DNA of 64,000 nt from Micrasema longulum (GCA_022494885.1 JAGVSM010004547.1:124001-188000), one strand, 5' to 3'; counted from the stretch's first letter, positions 9,560 to 19,519 are shown. Notes: generated by a model not told the origin, from the letters alone. Program-made: numbers and translations.

Positions 9560-10210
9560 GGATAGTCATGTTAGGATCTGTGTTAGGATTTCGCCAGTAG
9601 TGTCTTGATAATTTGATGTTCCTCTGTGATTTGGTATAGATACGTATTGTTTTTCTTCTGTTGCTTGAGTGCACGTTGTAAAGGGGAAATTATTCTGTTT
9701 TCTATATGTATTTGGGTTTTGTGTCGTTGTTTGATTTGTTTGTATTACTACGTTCTTCTTTCTTTCCGATGCGGGATCTGGAGCGTGCGGCCGCGGTCTC
9801 AATTTGGAACTTACATTGTATTCCTTTACTTTCATACTGGGAAATTAGAAAAGGGTGATTGTGCTGACCATGTGTATTTGATTGATCACAAATTGACAAT
9901 ACTGCAGTGAGGGGTACAATAAAAGTTTTTGAAATTTCTTTGTTTTGTTATTCTCGCGGTTTGATTGTAAAGAAATATTACATTTTCGTAAGCTAAGGTT
10001 AGTTTTTAAAAAATTGATAGTGATATGTGAAACTGAAGAAAGACACAAGTCTTTACGAACAGTTTCGGGAAAGAGGTGGATGTTTTCATTGTATTGGATA
10101 GTCGCCAGCAAATTATGAGTATGTAGGTAGGTACTACTTATAAAAAACGCAGCGTTTATCCTTGTTTTAGGAATGTAGTTGCAGTTACTTGTCATCAGCA
10201 CGTATCTATA
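9560..10210 (-). other. Two adjacent unassigned minus-strand frames (possible retroelement ORF1 remnant)
   Basis: Frames at 10201-9845 (118 codons) and 9835-9566 (89 codons) follow each other. The second is rich in Gln, Asn, Thr and Pro (for example QTNQTTTQNPNTYRKQNN), a composition seen in gag-like ORF1 proteins of retroelements. I see no zinc knuckle, no RT downstream and no matching repeat copy here. Function is unknown. Confidence 0.2.
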
Positions 10211-10404
10211 TAATTACAAAAAATATAATATTTCATTTGAAATATTGGTGCACCTAAAATTATCAGATATGAAAAGAATACGTAAAAACCTGCTGAGAAA
10301 ACGCATGCCTACAATTCAGCAGGCCTTCAAATATATTATTATTTGTACCTAATTATTTATTAAAATACAAATGTACTCACATTATCGTGATATACCAAAA
10401 CATT

Positions 10405-10735
10405 TAAATTTTTGGGGGCCATTTACATCGAGTTGTAAATAAATAGGCGTTACAAAATAGGATTTTAGTTATTTGAGAGTGGGATTCAAACCCAGGACCT
10501 CTGATCCTTAAGTCTGCGAAACTGTTTTCAGTATGAAAAATTGAATATTCATATTTGAAAAATAAATGATCATTCTTGAATACACTTAATTATTTTACTG
10601 TCCTTGGACTAGCACCTCAAGCGTAAGACTGATCAGTTTACCCTCCTGTACCTGATGATCGAGATACGCTTTATGTTTAACAATGAAATACCCTACGCAC
10701 CATCATGTGTGAATAAGGGTTTGATGACGATGACG
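10405..10735. mobile_element. Composite of SINE pieces
   Basis: The first part (GGGGGCCATTTACATCGAGT ... GTGGGATTCAAACCCAGGAC) matches the antisense SINE at 32640-32790. The second part (GACTAGCACCTCAAGCGTAA ... GACTGATCAGTTTACC) matches the 3' half of the SINEs at 21176-21680, here in plus orientation. It ends with a GATGACGATGACGATGAA run. Confidence 0.55.
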
Positions 10736-10739
10736 ATGA

Positions 10740-11585
10740 AAACTCTTTAAATTTCCATTATAAAAATTATTTTACTTTGTAGACAATTGAAGATAACTCT
10801 ACTTGAATTCCCACTGTAAGCAGGGCTCAGGGATAACTACCACGATATAAAAAGTGTAATGGACTTTTTTTAGTAAAATATTCGTATTTTATTATGATTT
10901 TTCTAACTCGTTGACAAACGTTTTGAGCAGTATTCTATTCAAACTAATAAGAAAAGTTACAAAACCTATGTATAAAAATATCATACAAACAAAAAAATAA
11001 ATGTAAACTAGGAATTTTATTCCGCGCTTTTTTAATTCACTCGGCTAAAGGGAGTAGATTTTCAAGCCACCCTTGTTTCACAGACAACAATAATTGTGAA
11101 AATCCCGTCATTCGAGTTCTGTGCTCCCGGGGGCGAGAGACGACTTCCATTAAATGGATTGAACGAGAGCTAAACCTGATGTGGAAATAATGTTGTATTT
11201 GTCAAACGAAAAATATATTCTCTTGTTTCAGTTCCTATTGTAATAAGGCTTAGCCCTCCTAATCTGGCTCCTACAACAATATTATAATTAATCCAGATAA
11301 AAACTATATTTTCGTTTGGTTGGAAAATATTTGTTTTAGTTATAACTTATTATTATTCCACCAATGCGCATTCATTTGTGTATTTGATTTTGTCAATGTT
11401 TTAAATCATTAATTCTTAAGTTCGAGTACATTAGAATTTGTATATAAACTAATATAATCACTTACTTTAAAAACGAATATATTTATATCTTCTTACAGTA
11501 AATAAAACATTTATTTTTAAATATCATGCAAACTGTTTTCATTCTTCGTACATTTAGGCTTTTCATCATACATTTTTAAACCTTA
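10740..11585. other. No recognised gene
   Basis: AT-rich DNA with one slightly GC-richer block at about 11090-11180 (GTGCTCCCGGGGGCGAGAGA). No reading frame or repeat family was recognised. Confidence 0.55.
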
Positions 11586-11586
11586 A

Positions 11587-12496
11587 TAGGGGAGACCGAG
11601 GAGGGTTGAAACAGTTTTTACATTACTTAGTAGATCTCAACTTAAAATAGACCTACCTCAATGTACATTATATTTTAACGTAGTAATTTTTTTACAATGT
11701 ATAATTGAAATAAAACAATAAGAAACAATAATCGGGGTCAATGAGAAAATTGTCCAAAACTGAAAAAACTCCCTACGTTACAACTATCCTAGAACCGAGG
11801 TAAGTTGAAACAGAGGTCAAGGTAAGTTGTAACAGTTTGGTATATACTAAACTGTTACAGCTTACCTTGACCTCTGTCCTCAAATGGGGATTGTAATTAT
11901 TTATTTTTAATAAAAACAAAACCATTTTTAAAAATATTAATATTTATTTTTAAAAATACGCGTGAAACAAATTTAACTGCTGCAATCAACCGTTGGTATG
12001 TTCATCAATAAAGATATATTGGTTAGGCTTTACCTTGCAGTAAGCAATAGGGTATTTCGTACATATTGATTGGGCATTCTTAAACAAAAAACAATTAACA
12101 ATTCGGTGTCCAAATTCACACGACAAAACATTATCGTAATATAATATATAAAAGAGGATAGTTGAAACAGCTTTTTTAGGCCCAAAAAAACACGCTTTGT
12201 TCAGAATAATGGCTTTTACTATCTAAACTAGAGGCAAGCTATAAAAAAATATCACGCTTTGAAATATGAACAGTCAGTGCATATTGGAAATAATATCACT
12301 TCAGCGTTCACGTAATACGTATTAAATAACAGGCTATCAAAATACTGGCTAAAAACTTACTTTTGGTATTTTTTTCCGTCCAGATATCGTATACACACCA
12401 CCATTCCCTGTAGACTGCTGTTGCTGACTACATTAAGTGGCTCGTCAAAAAAACAATAAATCAATCATAGATTTCTCGAAATCACCGTCTCCCCTA
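11587..12496. mobile_element. Candidate DNA transposon with GGGGAGAC termini
   Basis: The left end TAGGGGAGACCGAGG (from 11587) is mirrored at the right by CACCGTCTCCCCTA (to 12496). That gives inverted repeats of about 10 bp bounded by TA, compatible with a Tc1/mariner-type target. The motif GAGG..AGTTGAAACAG or close variants occurs at least four times (about 11599, 11797, 11812, 12159), which is unusual and suggests repeated binding sites. A long hairpin lies inside. No transposase ORF was found. Confidence 0.5.
11810..11877. repeat. 29-bp inverted repeat with one mismatch
   Basis: The arms 11810-11838 (ACAGAGGTCAAGGTAAGTTG ...) and 11849-11877 are reverse complements with one mismatch around a 10-nt loop. 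The stem includes the GGTAAGTTGTAACAG motif repeated elsewhere in the same element. Confidence 0.95.
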
Positions 12497-12499
12497 CAT

Positions 12500-12721
12500 A
12501 ATATTATGTCAGGATTCTGTTTTTTTTTTAAATGGCAGCCTTACTCTATTCTTGTTTCTAGTCAAATTAAAAAAAAAATAACCTACTTAGCCTCTATTTT
12601 AGAATCAGCAGATGGGAAAGAGAGAATGTCGAAGAAAAATACACCACAATACCCAGACCAATTGAGAAAAAATATTTCTCGCGACGCCAGTTTTACAGTT
12701 ACCGTCTAACCAACTGAGCCA
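12500..12721. other. Short spacer between elements
   Basis: AT-rich sequence with no recognised gene, ending in the CGGCG that was duplicated when Transib element A inserted. The last 40 bp (CCGTCTAACCAACTGAGCCA) look like an antisense tRNA A-box region of a SINE, which may be the sequence into which Transib A jumped. Confidence 0.5.
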
Positions 12722-12726
12722 CGGCG

Positions 12727-12765
12727 CACAGTGTTTCGTTTCATACAAGCTAGAAACTAAAAATT
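12727..12765 (+). repeat. Transib A left terminus, RSS-like (heptamer, 23-bp spacer, A-rich nonamer)
   Basis: CACAGTG (12727-12733) equals the consensus V(D)J recombination-signal heptamer. After 23 bp lies CTAAAAATT, sharing the A5 core of the RSS nonamer. Kapitonov and Jurka (2005) proposed that RSSs derive from Transib termini with this layout; this copy fits. Confidence 0.85.
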
Positions 12766-13194
12766 CTGAATGTACTTTTAACTTACGTATGCGATTCATT
12801 TAATCCTAAAAATAGGTTTTTTTTAATTAAATATGTAATAATAATTCGTTTTATAAAAAATATGTCACATTTTGTTATTTAATAAACGAAATAAATTTTC
12901 TAGAAATTGATATCTGCATCCAATAATGTATTTAAGGATCATAAATAATTGAAATTATTACTTTAATTCTATTGACTGATAAATCGGTCAACCTATAAAA
13001 TAAATAATTGAAAATTATATTAGATACTTAGGCATAAAATAAAGATTTCACACGAGAAAACTAATCTGCCTTCACTTGTTTTGTCAGAATAACCATTTTA
13101 CAGCTGATTTTATTATGTTAAACATGACAACTGAAAGGGTTTAAATAAACTTAAAAGTTTGGCATTGTAAGGAACACAGAAGTGAGGCAACGGA

Positions 13195-13470
13195 CACAGC
13201 AACCCTTGGTATCTACTGTCATCCAAGGCGTTTTGGCTGGCAAGGCCATGTACTACGTATGCCTTCCGAGAGTCTTAACCATGCTTGCCTATGTTACAAG
13301 GCATCAGGTTCTTGGCGTCCTGGTCGTCCGCTGTTGACAATTTGTGGGCAGTTTGCGTCAGAGTTGCGGTACGTGGACTTAAGTTGGGAGGATGTACGGG
13401 AGGTCGATCGCTTGGCCGGAGGCTGATTATGGAATCCATATGCTCCACATAGGGAGCGGATATGGTATGA
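13195..13470 (+). pseudogene. LINE ORF2 C-terminal tail, family L-GRP copy 2, nested in Transib A
   Basis: The plus strand reads GWQGHVLRMPSESLNHACLC, then WRPGRPLLTICGQFASELRY, then VDLSWEDVREVDRLAGG before a stop, then LWNPYAPHRERIW. GHVLRMP followed by GRP is the signature of the C-terminal tail of RTE-like and related LINEs. Orientation is opposite to the Transib gene, and it replaces the position where the transposase's second Asp and Glu should lie. Confidence 0.7.
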
Positions 13471-13508
13471 TGATGATAAGACTTAAAGATTTTTAAATAA
13501 AACATTTG

Positions 13509-15161
13509 TTATAAGTGATTTTCAAATAGATGTATTTTGAGAAATATAAAAAGAGCATGTAATGTAGATAAGCCAAAGGAATAAAATTCTTGTCGAGAAA
13601 CTCTATTAATACTAATAGAGTTCATTTCACTGGGTTTGGCGCCACAAATATAACAGGACATGGTTGACTTATTTTCAGCCAAAACGTTGCGAATTTTACC
13701 ATCTACCATTGTTAAAAGCATTTTAAATTTTATGGACAATACTACACCTCCAATATTAACATTAAAATTTTCAAGTTTTTCAATTGCATCTTGAAGTTTT
13801 TCGATTTCAGACTTAGTAAGAATATCAGTTTCTTTGGCGAAAATAATTTAATAGGACGACAATAAGAGGTTGAGGAAGGGCTTAAATTTTGCCAAATTAC
13901 TATATTAGGGTCATCATTAAGCCTCAGTTGTATTGGAACGAATGACATAATAAATAAAAATTCATCTATTGCATGCTCTGTGTAAAATTTCTGTTTATAA
14001 TTACTATGTCCCGAGCTTCCATTTCTACCCCACTTGCATATAAGAGTCAGTACAGAACCTGAAGGAACTTTTTCTTTTAAGACTTCTGATTCTACATTTA
14101 GCAATCGTTGCACCGTATGATTTAAAATCGCTTGTAGCTGGATTTCTGCACTAGTTTCCGTTATTTTGACAAATTCCTCGCTCAGGCAACATGGTTTTTT
14201 TTCTTTTCTTAAACTATAAAATGCCGGATATATGTTGTGGCCGGTTTTTATGGCATTTTTACGCATAACTTTGTAGGAATGCGAAGATAATTTACAGTCA
14301 ACGTATAAACTTACCGCTTCCTCAATTGTCAATGCCCACTGTTTGTTTACTTGTTGACGTTCGCTACGTATTTTTGCTACTTCATTGGGAGTAGCTTTCA
14401 AAATTTTCTTTAGGAGATCGGCAACTGTGCGTTTTCCTGATGCTCGAATAGATACCTGCGTGGCAAACGAAAGTTCTTCAGATGTCTTCGTACTCACTAA
14501 ATCACGCACTTTTGTCCTTTTGCACTGATCACTGCATGCCCCAAAATCCTTTGCGGGCCTTCCAGTAGACGTAGATGGTTTATTCATGTCTACTGAAGGA
14601 CTTTGTCGAAAGTTTTCACATATCAAAATATTTTCACTACCGTCGAGCCACTCAAATTTTTTTTTAACAAATCTATCTAGTTTACAGCCAGATTCGGTCC
14701 ATTTTCTGCTTATATTTAAACAAATAAGCTTAATTTGATGTTTTAACAGTTTTTCACCACTTGCACCGAGTTCACCGACTTCAAATTTACTAACAATATT
14801 ATTTAACACTCCTTGAAGCCTTTCTTTCTTCGTCAAACTCGTCCACATCACGTACAATTCTTGCCTGGAAATCTCGTATCTGGTACCTGTAAAATAACAA
14901 AATAAGATAGATGCAACTTCGTGCGGTAAAATATTGAAACTGTAATGAATTAACAATAAATTGGTCTATTGAAAAATAAAAATAATATTTTGCTACTTTG
15001 ATATACTCTCCGAGATAAATTCTCGAGAAGTTAGAAATTGATATTTTTTTAACTACTGAAAAATACATAAGATAAATTATTGTTTTTTTAAATACCTAAA
15101 TGAAATACATTAAAATATTAGAAAAAAAACCATACAACATACCTTCCAAAATAGCTTCCAT
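13509..15161 (-). pseudogene. Transib A transposase (RAG1 core homologue), two exons, inactivated
   Basis: Exon 1 (15161-15143, ATGGAAGCTATTTTGGAAG) ends at a GTATGT donor. A 256-bp intron ends TTATTTTACAG, and exon 2 starts at 14886 in phase 1. Exon 2 carries the N-terminal block KRTKVRDLVSTKTSEELSFA and ALTIEEAVSLYVDCK, then KWGRNGSSGHSNYKQKF. The last is the first catalytic block, where Transib/RAG1 proteins have an Asp and this copy has Asn (GRNGSS). Next come VIWQNLSPSSTSYCRPIKL and, after a frameshift near 13850, LLTMVDGKIRNVLAENKS, the zinc-binding MSCYICGAKP and FGLSTLHALFIF, equivalent to the RAG1 CxxC and following region. The second Asp, the Glu and the C-terminus are absent. Active family members cut at CAC(A/G) termini by a hairpin mechanism in the nucleus. 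Confidence 0.9.
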
Positions 15162-15385
15162 TTTTTTTTAAATCGAAATAAAAAACTTTAAACTTGATAA
15201 ACAACCTTTACACGTCGGACGCCAAAATGCAAATAAATGTAATTAGGCTTTCAAAAACCAATTATCCGACTTTCATATTCTGGTATGAATCACCCTAAGC
15301 ATTAATCACCCCAATTAGGCTTACAATCGTCACACTAACTATCTGGTAATGCCCCATGACGTCATCGTTTAAGAATTCAAAAGTG

Positions 15386-15424
15386 ACTTTTTATCTTGTA
15401 GCTTGTATGGGTCAAAACACTGTG
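15386..15424 (-). repeat. Transib A right terminus, RSS-like
   Basis: Read inward on the minus strand: CACAGTG, a 23-bp spacer, then ATAAAAAGT, which agrees with the RSS nonamer consensus at six of nine positions. The TSD copy CGGCG follows at 15425-15429. Confidence 0.85.
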
Positions 15425-15429
15425 CGGCG

Positions 15430-15720
15430 CCATGCTTATGAAAATGTTTATTAAATAATATCTTATTGACAAAGTATTTGGACAAATAGAACTAAATTGA
15501 CATGGTGTAAGGGTCATTTGATGCTTTATATAATATAAGCACTTAAAATTTATGATTTATTTGTTTATTTGTTTATTGACTTTTTTGTACAATGGTAAAA
15601 TTATTTTGTAAAAATTATATACGAGTTGTAATAAATGTGAATTATATTTTTCTAAAGATATTTTTTAAGCACAAAATGCGTTTCAAAAAAAAACAAAAAT
15701 AAATTTTAAAATGTGACAAA
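15430..15720. other. AT-rich spacer without gene
   Basis: Begins with the remainder of the Transib A target site; the rest is AT-rich. Nothing else recognised. Confidence 0.5.
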
Positions 15721-15724
15721 TGAA

Positions 15725-16005
15725 ATAAACTAGCATACGCTATCTAAATATTTAAATTGTTCCTTTATCCTTCTTCTTTCTTTCCCATCCTGTCTCCTCT
15801 CTTCATAATATAGTGTTAATTTTTTTTTTATCTTTGCTTTTAATTTTTGTATAAAATTGTAAGATTCAATATGTCCATGTATTTTTAAGTTTCTCAATTT
15901 GAACGGTTTGGGTAGGTAGGAAGAAATTGCATGAAGACAATATGCCCGCCCTTATATGTATATATGTATATTGTATATGTATATAAAGTAATAAATAATA
16001 AAAAT
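15725..16005 (+). mobile_element. LINE 3' tail, family L-NVRD copy 1
   Basis: Near-identical in order to 22490-22855: ATCTAAATATTTAAATTGTT, CTTTCCCATCCTGTCTCCTC, GTAAGATTCAATATGTCCAT, then GAACGGTTTGGGTAGGTAGG and a TATATGTATATAAAG end with AATAATAAAA. Only the 3' UTR and the last few ORF2 codons are present, as usual for 5'-truncated LINEs. Confidence 0.75.
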
Positions 16006-16104
16006 AATACGAGAGTTTTTTTAAATTGGGTGTTATTATATCTTATTCAGTTCATTACAGTTATGTGTGTGACCAGGTAGCAGAACCTTAGACGAGCTTT
16101 TTTA

Positions 16105-16300
16105 ATTTGATCGCTACTCTTAGGTAAAAATCCTGGAAAAGGAAGTCGACAAGAAATAAGGTCGCTTCATTTACCATGCTTGAGATCCCGGTCTCGATCC
16201 CTGGTAGGGGGATGTAAAATATTGCTTTTAAAGGTGGTTCACTGCAATATTTCATTGTGGACTGGCACATAAAGCGAAGAACTGTTCACCTTACCTTCTG
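16105..16300 (+). mobile_element. tRNA-derived SINE, family S2 copy 2
   Basis: Order of modules: TCGCTACTCTTAGGTAAAAA, then a tRNA-like part ending TCCCGGTCTCGATCCCTGGT, then AAAGGTGGTTCACTGCAATA and GGACTGGCACATAAAGCGAA. The B-box-like part is recognisable. Matches 7262-7425 and 29787-29960. Confidence 0.65.
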
Positions 16301-16479
16301 TATAATAACTTCCGGTACGTGTAAATAGTATTTTATTTTTTAAGCGATGCGTTTAGTTGTTTTTATTCAATAGAAAATGTCATATAATATTTATTGCCAG
16401 CAGATAAAGGAAACTGACCTTTGAATATCCAATGGCATCTTTGATCCGTATTTTGTTGAACACTTCAATGTGGTGATTT

Positions 16480-16698
16480 GTGTGGTTTCTGATGAGCACA
16501 ATGCGCGATGAAAATCTTGAGGAACAAGTCAGAGAGGCCACAAGCGTAAATTTTCAAGTCCGCGTGTTTTTTCGTTCCCACTGCCGGATCTTCCCCGAGC
16601 GCGATCATACCGACCAAGGGAAACGTTGCCCGCCATCTCTGGGCGAGGAATTCAACTACACATTTAATTCACGAATTCGATTAAATGTGAGATCATGA
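16480..16698 (+). other. Moderately GC-rich open frame, not assigned
   Basis: A 72-codon frame containing CRIFPERDHTDQGKRCPPSL lies in a block with higher GC than its flanks. It has no recognised domain, no strong start context and no splice evidence. It ends in a hairpin. It may be old repeat or unique non-coding DNA. Confidence 0.2.
16659..16689. repeat. Hairpin CACATTTAAT...ATTAAATGTG with CGAATTCG in the loop
   Basis: Two perfect 10-bp arms (16659-16668, 16680-16689) enclose an 11-nt loop that itself contains the palindrome CGAATTCG. It lies 65 bp before Transib B. Confidence 0.9.
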
Positions 16699-16753
16699 AT
16701 CGATTTAATTTATCCTTTAACAGGGACAATCATCGCGCAAAATTGAACCAGCG

Positions 16754-18361
16754 CACTATGGTTCGTTTAGAACATGCTGGCTAGACAAAATGATTTTTTG
16801 CGATTTTTGTTTTCTTGTAACCTTTTATGGTTACATGATGCATCTTTAGGGTAATTAGAGGAAGTGTGTTCATTGGGTGGGTAAAAATGTATATTTACTC
16901 AAATTCTACAATATAAATAATAATAATATTTTATAATATTTAAAAAATACACGACAAAGAACAACAATAAACCTGAATTGGGTAGGTAGGTATTTGACAG
17001 ATGTTAAAATATTACAAAAAATCTAACTGGTAGAAAACACGTTAAACCGATAGGTTCCTGAAAATGAGAAGGTTTAATAGGTAGTAGGTACGTGACAACT
17101 CTTATAAAAAAGGTGTAACAGTTAAAAAACAATAGGTACAAGACAGGAATTACAAAAAACGTCGACATATAAAAACAGGTAAACTACCTTCTAAAATGTT
17201 AGACCTAATAACCTCTTTCTAATTAATTCTAATACCTCAGACTACCTGAGTTTTTTTTGGGAACCTCTCGTAGGCCATTTATCAAAGGGTCAGATGTGAT
17301 TAATAACAAATTCGACTTCGAGTCTAAATAATATGCCAAAGCCGCTTCTCTCGATAAGCACCTTTGACTGCTGTTTTCACTACTACTGACACTATCTTTA
17401 ATCAATTTGCACTTTTCGGGACTTTTATTTGCATTCCTAATAACAACAGCAAGGCTCCAGTTCACAGACGATCGCGCTGAAAACTCTGCTGCAGCCACGT
17501 ACTCATTTGTGTCGCGTGTACTAAACAGATCTTCAATTTTTCTCCTTTTTATTTTGTCACTGGACTAGTCAAAATTTTTGATTGGATTGGATAAAAAAAA
17601 TTAAACCAAAAATTATACAAGATTTATATTTAAAAATTAACCTAAAAATTATACAGCATATAAGTTATTAAAATATATAAATTATATGGCATAAATTAGT
17701 GGAAAATGCTCTTATGGTATTTTTTAGAGCCCTCTCAGAATCTTCGGTAATACCGGAAAAAACATATTTTGCAAACAATTCGCTATCCCGGTTTTCTTTC
17801 CCGTATTTCAGCCACTCTTCAAAAAATTCTGATCGTGAGATTGAGAAGAGGTGCTCTGGAAAAAAAATCTATAAAATAGTTCCACTTTTAGTTCCAGTTT
17901 TAGAAACAAAAATGTTCAAGCTACAATATTGTGTAAGTTTTAGCCATTTGACTTGTCTTGACAAGTCTTTCCGGGTTCAAAATAGGTAAAAATTACAGAA
18001 AAAAAAAGTGAAAATGAACTTTGGGATAGCGTAAAAAAAAAAACAAGCAGCAACATGTGTATTTGTTTTACAATAAAATATAGTACATACCTTCACCTCT
18101 AAAATTCATTACTAAGATAAACAAATACTACTATCAAAGTCAGTGTAACAAGAATATCAAATACAAAATTGCGAATGAATACTAGTTCACTTACCCCTTC
18201 TTTATATACTTACCTGCTACCCTCATCTACCGCGGCCCATAGGGCAGTAAAATTCTTGGAATTCGAAGTTCATGGGTTTTGTTTATCATATTAGGAATGT
18301 ATTTCCGGGAAATTCGGTAGTGAATTTTGTCTAGCTAGCATGTTCTAGACGAACCATAGTG
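16754..18361 (-). mobile_element. Transib transposon B (RAG1-like), 1.6 kb, with 5-bp TSD
   Basis: The 38-bp terminal inverted repeats start CACTATGGTTCGTTTAGAAC (left) and CACTATGGTTCGTCTAGAAC (right, reverse complement), with only two mismatches over 38 bp. The flanks are CAGCG at 16749-16753 and 18362-18366, an exact 5-bp duplication. After the CACTATG heptamer and a 23-24 bp spacer both ends have ACAAAAT, close to the RSS nonamer core. The minus strand encodes two N-terminal pieces of a transposase related to that of element A. The catalytic region is missing, so B is a non-autonomous derivative of a different Transib subfamily. Confidence 0.93.
17229..17855 (-). pseudogene. Transib B transposase N-terminal remnants
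   Basis: Segment 1 starts at 17855 right after TTTTTTTTCCAG and reads (x)HLFSISRSEFFEEWLKYGK, continuing to about 17690. It enters in phase 1 and reaches ISR after four residues, exactly as exon 2 of Transib A does. Segment 2 (about 17565-17229) reads DKIKRRKIEDLFSTRDTNEY, then VAAAEFSARSS and CLSREAALAYYLDSK, aligning with KRTKVRDLVSTKTSEELSFA, VSIRAS and ALTIEEAVSLYVDCK of A. A stop follows at 17229. The AT-rich gap between segments and the lack of the first-Asp block show internal loss. Confidence 0.8.
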
Positions 18362-18369
18362 CAGCGCGC

Positions 18370-18715
18370 TGGCCACAACACATTCCATGTAATAATATTT
18401 ATCCAGATAGGTGTATCTGCAGCGGCATTTGGAGTCCTTATGAAACTATGATGATGATTTATTTAGAATTAAAAATCAATAGAACAACACAGTAAATCAC
18501 AGTATATCTGAAAATACAATATATTTTTCTAGTATTAAATATTTTTTTATGTACTTGTTTTTCTTTTGCGTTGTATTAATTTTATGGTCGCCATACAATA
18601 CCTTAAATATTTGTTGTTTTCCTAACAAATTGTCTTTTGGTTCGGATGAAGGTAAGGAAATAAATACTTTTGAACTATATAAAGCGATCACGACTCTTCA
18701 CAAAATAATCATCTA
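18370..18715. other. AT-rich DNA without gene
   Basis: A 64-codon minus-strand frame exists but has no recognised feature. Nothing else identified. Confidence 0.5.
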
Positions 18716-18723
18716 ATTTATTG

Positions 18724-18930
18724 ATATAATAACTTATATTTACATATAGTTATTAATTTAAAAAATACTTTGTACACTTCTACTTATTTATTTTGACCAA
18801 TTAGCGCTTTCACCCTCTGGTCAGTAAATATAAGTTATTACATCATTACAATGGAATTCCATCAAGAATTGTCGATAAATAATTTAAATGAAATAATCTA
18901 ATTTATTGTTGACATGGGGAAAATTTAATC
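18724..18930 (+). mobile_element. Foldback MITE family M4, copy 1
   Basis: Contains ATAACTTATATTTACATATA, ACTTTGTACACTTCTACTTA, ATTAGCGCTTTCACCCTCTG and, after TATAAGTTATTACATC, the conserved ATTACAATGGAATTCCATCA. The same order is found at 38112-38500 and, inverted, at 54850-55105. No ORF. Confidence 0.75.
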
Positions 18931-18934
18931 CGTT

Positions 18935-19500
18935 GATGGTTGTATCGCTATTATATTAAATACTTTATTACGTCAACAGAATGTAGGTAGGTAGACAGTA
19001 AAATATTTTCATTTGGTATTTTTATGATATGACACTAGCGCATCATAAAAAAATAACGCCTCTGTGAACAGTAAAATAATTTATTTTCCCTTAGTAGAAC
19101 ACATCAAACAATAACCGTAATTCACTTACTGGAGTAGCTTTTGTGTTTAAATTTATTTTATGGAATAGACAATTGATATTGTCGTAGGTTCAATAACTGA
19201 AACCCAAAACATGACCTGTAATTTTCCTAAAAGTGTTAGAACTGTCTAGAGACTTTTTAAAGAATGTTTAACTTATTGGTCAGAATAAAGCCGGAATGTT
19301 AAAACACACCAAAACGCACTGGGGTATAATTAAAAAGATGACGCTTCGTATAACGCAATTTGAAATCGTATTCTAAAAATTATCCAACAACATTGAGTAA
19401 AAGCTCTAACTGTTTATGCCGCTTACTGTGAATTCAAAGCTGTACGAAAAACACTATTTCCCTCCAAATACAAGATTAACTCTGGAACCAATGTTGAATA
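18935..19500. other. No recognised gene
   Basis: AT-rich DNA with a GTAGGTAGGTAGAC tract at about 18983. No open frame or repeat was identified. Confidence 0.5.
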
Positions 19501-19519
19501 GAACACAAGTCGGGTTTTT

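Larger units (their letters stand above)
12727..15424 (-). mobile_element. Transib transposon A (RAG1-like), 2.7 kb, with 5-bp TSD
   Basis: The termini are inverted repeats: CACAGTGTTTCGTTTCATAC at the left and, reverse complemented, CACAGTGTTTTGACCCATAC at the right; similarity continues over about 37 bp (CATACAAGCTA shared). The element is flanked by CGGCG at 12722-12726 and at 15425-15429, an exact 5-bp GC-rich duplication as made by Transib and RAG transposases. The minus strand carries a two-exon transposase gene (13509-15161) homologous to the RAG1 core region. The catalytic C-terminal part is missing and a LINE tail is inserted at about 13195-13470. The element cannot move by itself but its ends look usable. 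Confidence 0.93.
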
